Under the pieces are notes generated by a model. It worked only from the letters and a program-made list of their open reading frames with translations. It searched no databases and was not told the origin of the DNA. Source: Pseudomonadota bacterium (GTDB lineage: Bacteria > Pseudomonadota > Alphaproteobacteria > Acetobacterales > Acetobacteraceae). From it: DNA of 10,804 bases. Below are positions 5,330 through 10,804 of the stretch, in pieces (within the stretch, counting starts at the first letter, position 1; each line of letters begins with the position of its first letter). The DNA lies in contig JAJZVS010000094.1 of assembly GCA_021845555.1 (NCBI GenBank), forward strand, positions 1 to 10,804, read 5' to 3'. The translations under genes were made by a program, and so were the position numbers.

Positions 5330-6304
5330 TTACGCGAAGATCTCCCCCAGCCGGCGGATCGACCCCAGCACCTGCTCCTGCGGCAGGCCCGGCCACTGCA
5401 CCCGCATCGAGAAGTGGTTGACCCCCAGACGTTCCCGCCAGCGGGCGATCTCCTCCTTCACGAACACCTTGTCGCCGATGATGAAGCGGTCCTTCGCCAT
5501 TTCCTCGAACGACATGTTCGCGGTCGGGCTCTCCATCCCCCAGGCGGCGTAGGAGTTGTATTTGTATTCCAGCGCCGCGCGGCATTCTTCCATGGCGGTC
5601 GCATGATTCGCGCCGACGTAGCATTCGCGCGCGATCGGGAACTCGCTCGCGGTCCTGCCCGCCTCCGCCAGCGCGGCGCGATAGACCGCCATCAGCGGTT
5701 CGGTCGCGCCGAGGGTGGTGGCGTTGGCGATCAGCCAGGCGTCGCCGATGCGCGCGGCGCGCTTCACCGCCGCCTCCACCAGCCCCGCCACCCAGACCGG
5801 CGGCCCGCCGGGGCGGGTGGGTTTCAGGCTGATGCCGTGATCCGTCACCCGGTAGAATTTTCCCGCGAACGTCACCCGCTCGCCGCTCCACAGCCGGCGC
5901 ATCAGGGCGACGCTCTCGGTGAAGCGGGCGGCGCGCTCCTTCAAGGAGACGCCGAACGCCTCGAACTCCCCCTCGCGGTAGCCGAGCCCCGCGCCGAGCA
6001 CGAAATTGCCCCCGCTCAGCACATCGAGCGTGGCGGCCTCCTCGGCCACGTGCACCGGGTTGAGCAGCGGCAGCAGCAGGATGTTGCCGCCGATCGTCAT
6101 GCCCCGCGCCTCGGGCAGCAGGAAGGCCATCAGCGGCGCGATCTGCAGCATCTGCAGCGGCGCGGTGAGGTAGTGGTGCGGAAACAGCACGGAGGAGAAG
6201 CCGACCTCGCGGGCGAGCCGCACCTGCGCGACCAGTTCGGGGACCCGCGCGGCGACGTTGTCGCCTTCGGGGAACTGGGTGTTGATGAACATGCCGACTT
6301 TCAT
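5330..6304 (-). CDS. Luciferase-like (LLM class) flavin-dependent monooxygenase
   Basis: A 324-residue TIM-barrel oxidoreductase of the bacterial luciferase family, full length for the family. Evidence includes the N-terminal MKVGMFINTQFPEG strand, the block VAEEAATLDVLSGG (86-99) followed by GAGLGYREGEFEAFG (104-118), which lines the flavin site, then LMRRLWSGE and PVWVAGLVEAAVKRAARIGD. Such enzymes use reduced FMN (or F420 in some branches) and oxygen to oxidise sulfonates, aldehydes, hydrocarbons or heterocycles. Nothing in the sequence identifies the substrate. The start at 6304 has an ideal AGGAGG 5 nt upstream. It runs tail-to-tail with the hydratase operon, so any metabolic link would need separate regulation. 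The methyltransferase gene ends 48 bp upstream on the same strand. Confidence 0.88.
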   Translation of the reverse strand: MKVGMFINTQFPEGDNVAARVPELVAQVRLAREVGFSSVLFPHHYLTAPLQMLQIAPLMAFLLPEARGMTIGGNILLLPLLNPVHVAEEAATLDVLSGGNFVLGAGLGYREGEFEAFGVSLKERAARFTESVALMRRLWSGERVTFAGKFYRVTDHGISLKPTRPGGPPVWVAGLVEAAVKRAARIGDAWLIANATTLGATEPLMAVYRAALAEAGRTASEFPIARECYVGANHATAMEECRAALEYKYNSYAAWGMESPTANMSFEEMAKDRFIIGDKVFVKEEIARWRERLGVNHFSMRVQWPGLPQEQVLGSIRRLGEIFA

Positions 6305-6309
6305 GGCCG

Positions 6310-6332
6310 CCTCCTGCTGTTGTGGCAGTGTA
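6310..6332 (-). promoter_or_regulatory. -10 element and ribosome site of the monooxygenase gene
   Basis: On the minus strand TACACT (6332-6327) is a good -10 in the short gap after the methyltransferase gene, followed by AGGAGG (6315-6310) 5 nt before the ATG at 6304. No convincing -35 is seen in the overlapping methyltransferase 3' end. The gene may have its own promoter as well as read-through. Confidence 0.4.
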
Positions 6333-6352
6333 ACCGGCGCCGGCGGACCGGG

Positions 6353-7063
6353 CTACGCCGCCTCGGCCAGCACCAGCCGGCGGCGCCCGGCGGCGCGCAG
6401 CGGCATGGCGGCATAGACGTCCTTCACCGCCTCGGTGATCGTCACGCCCGCCAGCCCCGGCGCCAGCCGCCGGCCGGAGCGTTCCAGCAGCATCGCCCCG
6501 CGCAGCACCAGGCGCCGGCGCGAGGGCGGCAGGTGCAGGGCGGTGTCGCGCCGCTCCACCCGGAACAGCGCGCCGGCGAGCAGGCGGCCGAGCTGGCCGG
6601 AGGAATAGGGCTGGCCGTGGCCGAACGGGGTCGATTCCAGATAGGCCCAGGGGCCGCTGCGGTTGGGGGCGACGATCAGCAGGCGGCCGTCGTCCTTGAG
6701 CACCCGCCAGACCTCCCGCAGCAGGCGGCGCGCGTTGTCGGCGGCTTCCAGCCCGTGCACCAGCAGGATGCGGTCGAAGCTGAGGTCCGGGAACGGGAGC
6801 GCGTCCTCCTCGGCGGTGCAGGTCAGGTTGGGCGCGCCGGCCGGCCAGCGGGCGGCGCCGAGCTGGGCCGGGATCACGGCGACGCAGCGCTGTGCCTGCT
6901 CGCGCCACAGCCGCAGATAGGGCACCGGATAGCCGAGGCCGAGCACCGACTGGCCGGTGAGGTCAGGCCAGATCCCGCCCAGCCGCTCGCGCAGCAGCCG
7001 GGCCGTCACCGCCCCCCGCGCGGTGGCATAGAACTGCGCTGCCGCATGCACATCCGCCGCCAT
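6353..7063 (-). CDS. Class I SAM-dependent methyltransferase (YafS-like context)
   Basis: A 236-residue Methyltransf_11-type protein. Residues 39-50 (SVLGLGYPVPYL) are motif I in an altered form: V-L-G-L-G with Tyr-Pro instead of a third Gly. The block EEDALPFPDLSFDRILLVHGLE (85-106) is motif II/post-II, and LREVWRVLKDDGRLLIVAPN (115-134) is the typical strand-5 region. The rest is Arg-rich helix and strand. The substrate is unknown. It is divergent from gloB with 62 bp between the two start codons, the same pairing as yafS/gloB in E. coli, which hints at an old functional link around lactoylglutathione or glutathione metabolism. No Shine-Dalgarno is present and the -10 abuts the ATG. Confidence 0.85.
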   Translation of the reverse strand: MAADVHAAAQFYATARGAVTARLLRERLGGIWPDLTGQSVLGLGYPVPYLRLWREQAQRCVAVIPAQLGAARWPAGAPNLTCTAEEDALPFPDLSFDRILLVHGLEAADNARRLLREVWRVLKDDGRLLIVAPNRSGPWAYLESTPFGHGQPYSSGQLGRLLAGALFRVERRDTALHLPPSRRRLVLRGAMLLERSGRRLAPGLAGVTITEAVKDVYAAMPLRAAGRRRLVLAEAA

Positions 7064-7070
7064 GCCCCAG

Positions 7071-7076
7071 GCTATA
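7071..7076 (-). promoter_or_regulatory. -10 element of the methyltransferase gene
   Basis: TATAGC on the minus strand ends 7 nt before the ATG at 7063, with no ribosome site between. This geometry predicts a transcript starting at the start codon. The opposing gloB promoter lies about 20-45 bp away, so the two share a compact divergent regulatory region. Confidence 0.45.
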
Positions 7077-7091
7077 GCACGGGAGCCGGGG

Positions 7092-7119
7092 TTGCGGGGG
7101 GCGGCGCCGATGTTAGACT
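7092..7119 (+). promoter_or_regulatory. gloB promoter, apparently leaderless
   Basis: TTGCGG (7092-7097), a 16-nt spacer and TAGACT (7114-7119) form a reasonable sigma-70 promoter. The -10 ends 6 nt before the gloB ATG, so the message should begin at or beside the start codon. No Shine-Dalgarno is present. Confidence 0.55.
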
Positions 7120-7125
7120 CCGTTC

Positions 7126-7851
7126 ATGAGCATCACCGCGACCCTGGTTCCGATCCTGCAGGACAACTACGCCTGGCTGCTGCGCGACAGCGCCAGCGGC
7201 TTCACCGCGATCGTCGATCCGGCCGATCCGGCCCCGATCATCGCCGCGATCGAGGCGGCGGGCGGGCGGCTCGACCTGATCCTGCTCACCCACCACCACG
7301 CCGATCATGTCGCCGGCACCGATGCGGTGCGCGCGCGGTTCGGCGCCAAGGTGGTTGGCGCGGCGGCGGACGCGCATCGGCTGCCCCGGCTCGACCAAGC
7401 GGTGGCGGAGGGCGACCGCGTCGCCCTCGGCACGGCGGAGGCGGTGGTGATCGAGACCCCTGGCCATACGCGCGGACAGATCAATTTCCACATCCCCGAC
7501 GGCGCGCTGCTGCTGTCCGGCGACACGCTGTTCTCCCTCGGCTGCGGCCGGCTGATCGAGGGCACGGCGGCGGAGATGTTCGCCTCGCTCGCGAAGCTGA
7601 AGGCGCTGCCGGCGGAAACGCTGGTCTGCTGCGGGCACGAATATACCGAGAGCAACGCCCGTTTCGCGCTCAGCGTCGATCCCGACAACGCGGCGCTGCG
7701 GGCCCGCGCCGAGCAGGTGCGCGCGCTGCGCGCCGCGGGCAAGCCCACCGTCCCGTCCCGCCTGGCCGACGAGCTTGCCGCCAACCCGTTCCTGCGCGCG
7801 CCCGACGCCGCGGGGTTCGCCGCGCTGCGCGCGGCCAAGGACAAGTTCTGA
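7126..7851 (+). CDS. gloB: Hydroxyacylglutathione hydrolase (glyoxalase II)
   Basis: A 241-residue metallo-beta-lactamase-fold thioesterase that hydrolyses S-lactoylglutathione to lactate and glutathione, the second step of methylglyoxal detoxification in the cytosol. The dinuclear metal site is complete: THHHADH (H56, H58, D60, H61), H114 in ETPGHTRGQ, D133 in LSGDTLFSLGCGR and H171 in CGHEY. The C-G-R-L-x-E-G segment after the Asp is typical of true glyoxalase II. The C-terminal part (about 175-241) is the shorter glutathione-binding helical domain, with KPTVPSRLADELAANPFLR. Length matches alphaproteobacterial GloB. A glutathione S-transferase gene follows 16 bp downstream. Confidence 0.95.
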   Translation: MSITATLVPILQDNYAWLLRDSASGFTAIVDPADPAPIIAAIEAAGGRLDLILLTHHHADHVAGTDAVRARFGAKVVGAAADAHRLPRLDQAVAEGDRVALGTAEAVVIETPGHTRGQINFHIPDGALLLSGDTLFSLGCGRLIEGTAAEMFASLAKLKALPAETLVCCGHEYTESNARFALSVDPDNAALRARAEQVRALRAAGKPTVPSRLADELAANPFLRAPDAAGFAALRAAKDKF

Positions 7852-7867
7852 CAGAGGAAACCACCAC

Positions 7868-8470
7868 GTGAAACTGTTCTACTCGCCGTCCAGCCCGTTC
7901 GTGCGCAAGGTGATGGCCTGCGCCATCGCCCGCGGCCTCGATCAGCGGATCGAGAAGCTGCCGACCAACCCGCACCAGTCGCCGGCCGATCTGCTGGCGG
8001 CCAATCCGCTGTCCAAGGTGCCCGGCCTGATCACCGACGACGGGATCGGGTTGTTCGACAGTCCGGTGATCTGCGAATACCTCGACAGCCTGGGCAGCGC
8101 GCCGCCGATGTTCCCGCCCGCCGGCCCGGCCCGCTGGCGCGCGTTGCGGTTCCAGGCGATGGCCGACGGGATCATGGACGCGGCGGTGGGGCGGCGGATG
8201 GAGCAGGGCCGCCCGCAGGAAGCGGCGCGCGACGCGGCGATGGCACGCATGGCCGCGGCGGTCGCGCGCGCGCTCGACCTGCTGGAAGCCGATCCGCCGG
8301 GTGCTTCGCTCGATATCGGGTCGATCACGGTGGCCTGCGCGCTCGGCTACCTCGATTTCCGCTTCGCCGCCGAACCCTGGCGGGCGGGGCGGCCGATGCT
8401 GGCCGCCTGGTTCGCCGCGATCGAAAAGCTGCCGCCGATCGCACGCACGGCGCCGCCCCCGGCGGGCTGA
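7868..8470 (+). CDS. Glutathione S-transferase family protein
   Basis: A 200-residue two-domain protein. The N-terminal thioredoxin-like domain (1-75) has KLFYSPSSPFVRKV, with Ser residues at the usual catalytic position, NPLSKVPGLITDDG with the cis-Pro (V51-P52) that holds glutathione, and FDSPVICEYLD, whose Asp-Ser (64-65) binds the gamma-glutamyl group. The C-terminal helical domain follows, with DIGSITVACALGYLDFR and a helix-capping Asp. The GTG start at 7868 is supported by GAGGAAA upstream and matches where the domain begins. Co-transcribed with gloB, it likely conjugates or reduces electrophiles using the same glutathione pool. The specific substrate is unknown. Confidence 0.9.
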   Translation: MKLFYSPSSPFVRKVMACAIARGLDQRIEKLPTNPHQSPADLLAANPLSKVPGLITDDGIGLFDSPVICEYLDSLGSAPPMFPPAGPARWRALRFQAMADGIMDAAVGRRMEQGRPQEAARDAAMARMAAAVARALDLLEADPPGASLDIGSITVACALGYLDFRFAAEPWRAGRPMLAAWFAAIEKLPPIARTAPPPAG

Positions 8471-8483
8471 ACCCAAACGGGTT
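8470..8483 (+). terminator. Small stem-loop after the gloB-gst operon
   Basis: AACCC (8470-8474) and GGGTT (8479-8483) pair around a 4-nt loop directly after the GST stop codon and are followed by only a short TTT. The stem is short, so this is at best a weak intrinsic terminator. Confidence 0.25.
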
Positions 8484-8552
8484 TCCGAGCGGCGGCAGGA
8501 CGGTACGGACGGCGAGGCTCCCGGACCGGGCACCACCAGGAAGGGGCAGGCG

Positions 8553-9623
8553 ATGCGTTGGAAGGCCCTGGTTCCCCGTCCGGCGCGGCGGGTGCTCCGC
8601 GCGGGGTGGCACCGGCTGCGTGGCACCGCGCAGGTTCTCGGCGGGGCGGCGTTTCCTCTCGCGCACGGCATCGAATACCTGTGGTGCGACCTGCACGGGG
8701 TCTATGTGCGCGGCTGGGTGCACGCCTATGGCCGGCCCGTCACGCGGCTCCTGCTGCGGAGTGGCGGCGCCGAGGCGGCGATCGACCGGCTGGATCCGCG
8801 CCCGGACATCGGCGCGCTGTTCCCCGACGTGGCGACGGCGGGGAACAGCGGGTTCAGCCTCTATCTGGCCTGCGAACCGTTCCGACCCGTCACGCTGGAG
8901 GTCGCGACCGCGGCCGGCACGGTCGCGCTGGGCGTCGCGGTGCCCGAGCACGTGCGGACCCAGGACGCGGAGACCGCCGCCCTCACCTCGCCGATCGAGC
9001 GCTTCGTCACCGAGACCAAGCAGGCCGGCGGCACCGTGGTCGAAATCGGCGGGCGGGAAGTGAGCCCGATGTACGAATCCTGGCGCGGCCGGTTCGCGCC
9101 GGAGTGCCGCTACCTCGCCAGCGACATCCATGCCGCCGCCGGGGTGGATGTGGTCTGCGACGCGCACCGGCTGAGCCACCACCTGCCCCCCGGCAGCGTC
9201 TCCGGCGTGTTCTCGCTCTCGGTGCTGGAGCACTTGCTGGCACCCTGGATGGTGGCGGCCGACATCAATCGGGTGCTGCGCCCGGGCGGCCTCACCGCGC
9301 ATCTGGCGCCGCAGACCTGGCCGGTGCACGAGCAGCCCAACGATTTCTGGCGCTTCACCGACGAGGCGCTGAAGACCCTGTTTGGCCCGGCCACCGGCTT
9401 CGAGGTGCTGGAGGCGGGCATGCTGATGCCGATGCGGATGCTCCCGCCGCCTGCCATGCGCTTCGGCGCCTATCGCGATATGCCGCTGCATCCGGGCATG
9501 GGCGGCGCCTTCATCCTCGCCCGCAAGGTAGCCGAAGTGGCGGAGGGCACGATCGCCTGGCCGATGGCGGCGGCGGCGATGGAAACCCGCGCCCGCGCCT
9601 ATCCGGCGCACGGGGCGGGCTGA
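8553..9623 (+). CDS. SAM-dependent methyltransferase with N-terminal accessory domain, EPS-type context
   Basis: A 356-residue protein. Residues 1-35 are basic and helical. Residues 38-130 look like a beta-rich domain (YLWCDLHGVYVRGWVHAYG, NSGFSLYLACEPF, VTLEVATAAGTVALG) that may bind a sugar or partner. A class I methyltransferase follows: VVEIGG (162-167, motif I), LASDIH (188-193), VDVVCDAHRLSHHLPPG (198-214), FSLSVLEHLLAPW (220-232), NRVLRPGG (239-246) and HEQPNDFWRFTDEAL (259-273). The P-N-D-F-W-R-F signature occurs in methyltransferases found in polysaccharide clusters. The start at 8553 has AGGAAGGGG upstream. It precedes an EPS-type amidotransferase by 65 bp, suggesting methylation of a cell-surface glycan or precursor. 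That is inference from context. Confidence 0.8.
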   Translation: MRWKALVPRPARRVLRAGWHRLRGTAQVLGGAAFPLAHGIEYLWCDLHGVYVRGWVHAYGRPVTRLLLRSGGAEAAIDRLDPRPDIGALFPDVATAGNSGFSLYLACEPFRPVTLEVATAAGTVALGVAVPEHVRTQDAETAALTSPIERFVTETKQAGGTVVEIGGREVSPMYESWRGRFAPECRYLASDIHAAAGVDVVCDAHRLSHHLPPGSVSGVFSLSVLEHLLAPWMVAADINRVLRPGGLTAHLAPQTWPVHEQPNDFWRFTDEALKTLFGPATGFEVLEAGMLMPMRMLPPPAMRFGAYRDMPLHPGMGGAFILARKVAEVAEGTIAWPMAAAAMETRARAYPAHGAG

Positions 9624-9651
9624 TCCTCCGCGCACGCCGCGCGCGATCGGC

Positions 9652-9678
9652 TATACTGCGGCGCACGACAACCGAGGA
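9652..9678 (+). promoter_or_regulatory. -10 element and ribosome site of the amidotransferase gene
   Basis: TATACT (9652-9657) is a near-consensus -10 in the gap after the methyltransferase gene. GAGGA (9674-9678) lies 10 nt before the ATG at 9689. No clear -35 is seen. The amidotransferase thus probably has its own promoter with a conventional short leader. Confidence 0.5.
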
Positions 9679-9688
9679 CAGCCGCCGC

Positions 9689-10804
9689 ATGTGCGGGATC
9701 ACGGGCATTTTCGACCTGCGCGGGCACCGCGACATCGATCCCGCGCTGCTCGCGCGCATGACCGCCGCCATCGCCCATCGCGGGCCCGACGGCGACGGTT
9801 TCCACCGCGAACCCGGCATCGGCCTCGGCCACCGGCGGCTCGCGATCATCGATCCGAACGCCGGCGCGCAGCCGATGTACAACGAGGACGGCGCGGTGGC
9901 GATCGTCTTCAACGGCATGATCTACAACTTCCAGGCGCTGCGCCCGCGGCTGGAAGCGCTCGGTCACGTCTTCCGCACGCATTGCGATACCGAGACCATC
10001 ATCCACGCCTGGGAAGCCTGGGGTCCCGACTGCCTGGCCGAACTGGACGGCATGTTCGCCTTCGCGCTGTGGGACCGCGCGCGGGAGACGCTGTTCCTGG
10101 CCCGCGACCGGATGGGCAAGAAGCCGCTCCACTACGCCACCCTGCCGGACGGGCGGTTCGTGTTCGGCTCGGAACTCGCCGCGCTGGCGGCGGTGCCGGA
10201 CCTCGCGCGCCGCCTCCGCCCGGAATCGGTCGCGGATTTCTTCGCCTACGGCTACGTGCCCGATCCCGGCACCATCTACCGCGACATCCTGAAGCTGCCG
10301 CCCGCGCATTTCCTGCTGCTCCGCCGCGGCGAAGCGCTACCCGCCCCGCGCCGCTACTGGCGCCCGGCCACCGCCACCGTGCCGATCGCCGAGGCCGAGG
10401 CGATCGCCGAACTCACCCGCCGCCTGGGCGCGGCGACCGAAGCGCGGCTGATCGCCGACGTGCCGCTGGGGGCGTTCCTCTCGGGCGGGGTCGATTCCTC
10501 GGCGGTGGTGGCGACCGCGGCCGGGCTGCGCCGGGGCATCGACACCTTCACCATCGGCTTCGCCGGCAGCGAGGACGAAACCCCCTACGCGAACCAGGTG
10601 GCCGCCCGCTACGGCACCACCCAGCACACCGAGGCCGCGGCGGCGATCGACTATATCGACGCGGCGCGCGCCCAGGGCCGCATCTTCGGCGAACCCTTCG
10701 GCGACCAGTCGGCGGTGCCGACCGCCCATGTCTGCGCGCTGGCGCACCGGTTCGCGAAAGTGGCGATCTCCGGCGACGGCGGGGACGAGGTGTTCGCGGG
10801 CTAC
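9689..10804 (+). CDS. asnB: Asparagine synthase-like glutamine amidotransferase, partial at the right edge
   Basis: The first 372 residues are present with no stop; the family normally runs to about 600-640. C2 of the mature MCGITGIFD N-terminus is the glutaminase nucleophile. The GATase II domain (about 2-200) shows AHRGPDGDG (29-37), GHRRLAIID (47-55), FNGMIYNF (74-81), RTHCDTETIIHAWE (96-109) and RDRMGKKPL (139-147). The synthetase domain has the ATP pyrophosphatase loop LSGGVDSS (264-271) and SGDGGDEVFAGY (361-372). The YGYVPDP and LPPAHFLLLRRGE segments and overall pattern resemble the exosortase/EPS-associated amidotransferase branch rather than housekeeping AsnB. It would use glutamine-derived ammonia to amidate a carboxyl group, perhaps on a polysaccharide precursor. 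Oddity: Met77 replaces the usual Glu of N-G-E-I-Y-N. The gene symbol denotes family only. Confidence 0.9.
   Translation, partial: MCGITGIFDLRGHRDIDPALLARMTAAIAHRGPDGDGFHREPGIGLGHRRLAIIDPNAGAQPMYNEDGAVAIVFNGMIYNFQALRPRLEALGHVFRTHCDTETIIHAWEAWGPDCLAELDGMFAFALWDRARETLFLARDRMGKKPLHYATLPDGRFVFGSELAALAAVPDLARRLRPESVADFFAYGYVPDPGTIYRDILKLPPAHFLLLRRGEALPAPRRYWRPATATVPIAEAEAIAELTRRLGAATEARLIADVPLGAFLSGGVDSSAVVATAAGLRRGIDTFTIGFAGSEDETPYANQVAARYGTTQHTEAAAAIDYIDAARAQGRIFGEPFGDQSAVPTAHVCALAHRFAKVAISGDGGDEVFAGY

Noticed and set aside
4827..6908. A 693-codon minus-strand open frame
   Set aside because: It runs antisense to the alpha-type gene and in the wrong frame through the monooxygenase and methyltransferase genes. 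The translation is Arg/Ala/Pro-rich with no domain. High GC removes stops in shadow frames.
5414..7129. A 571-codon plus-strand open frame
   Set aside because: It is antisense to two well-supported minus-strand genes, and its His/Arg/Gln-rich translation is typical of a shadow frame.
8325..9635. Minus-strand open frame opposite the EPS-type methyltransferase
   Set aside because: The plus strand carries a clear methyltransferase with all motifs; the antisense product has none.
1..10804. tRNA, rRNA, CRISPR array, insertion sequence with transposase
   Set aside because: None was seen: no regularly spaced repeats, no tRNA-like cloverleaf segments noticed, and no transposase or integrase motif in any supported frame.

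Overview
The window looks like a GC-rich alphaproteobacterial chromosome, probably Rhodospirillales/Acetobacteraceae. This rests on codon usage, a GTTC-N7-GTTC type LexA box, and the gene content (GloB, a split cobalt nitrile-hydratase family enzyme, an EPS-type amidotransferase). The assignment is inference, since no rRNA or marker gene is present.

Region 1 (1-3230) is an accessory, partly decayed segment. It holds a 5'-truncated DUF2493 (SLOG-fold) gene, a minus-strand pair of reading frames of unknown function joined by a TTGA overlap, an intact AbrB-type/PIN toxin-antitoxin pair (vapBC) behind a palindromic operator, and a stump of a DUF736 gene. DUF2493 and DUF736 genes are habitual cargo of alphaproteobacterial conjugative plasmids and ICEs, so this looks like the remains of such an element. 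The stretch from about 560 to 2200 is visibly less GC-rich than the rest. The minus-strand pair may be one roughly 440-residue protein broken, or recoded, by a -1 shift at a four-base homopolymer.

Region 2 (3222-4007) is a single uncharacterised gene whose start codon directly follows a perfect alphaproteobacterial SOS (LexA) box. It is probably a DNA-damage-inducible protein of unknown role.

Region 3 (4123-5314) is a tight three-gene operon with 1-nt and 4-nt overlaps. It encodes a nitrile-hydratase family enzyme whose beta subunit is split into two proteins, followed by the metal-binding alpha-type subunit carrying the cobalt claw motif C-T-L-C-S-C. The split architecture and an Arg three residues after the last Cys (Trp in ordinary nitrile hydratases) point towards thiocyanate hydrolase or a related three-subunit enzyme rather than a standard nitrile hydratase. 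This is the most interesting system in the window.

Region 4 (5330-8470) is ordinary metabolism: a luciferase-like flavin monooxygenase and a SAM-dependent methyltransferase on the minus strand, the latter divergent from gloB (glyoxalase II), followed by a glutathione S-transferase. The methyltransferase/gloB divergon resembles yafS/gloB of E. coli.

Region 5 (8553-10804) looks like the edge of a polysaccharide locus. It has a methyltransferase with an N-terminal accessory domain and an asparagine-synthase-like amidotransferase of the exosortase/EPS-associated type that runs off the right end. Several genes (split-beta N-terminal gene, methyltransferase, gloB, probably the SOS gene) have a -10 element only 6-7 nt before the ATG and no Shine-Dalgarno sequence, which suggests leaderless mRNAs. 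The operon-internal genes carry good Shine-Dalgarno sites.
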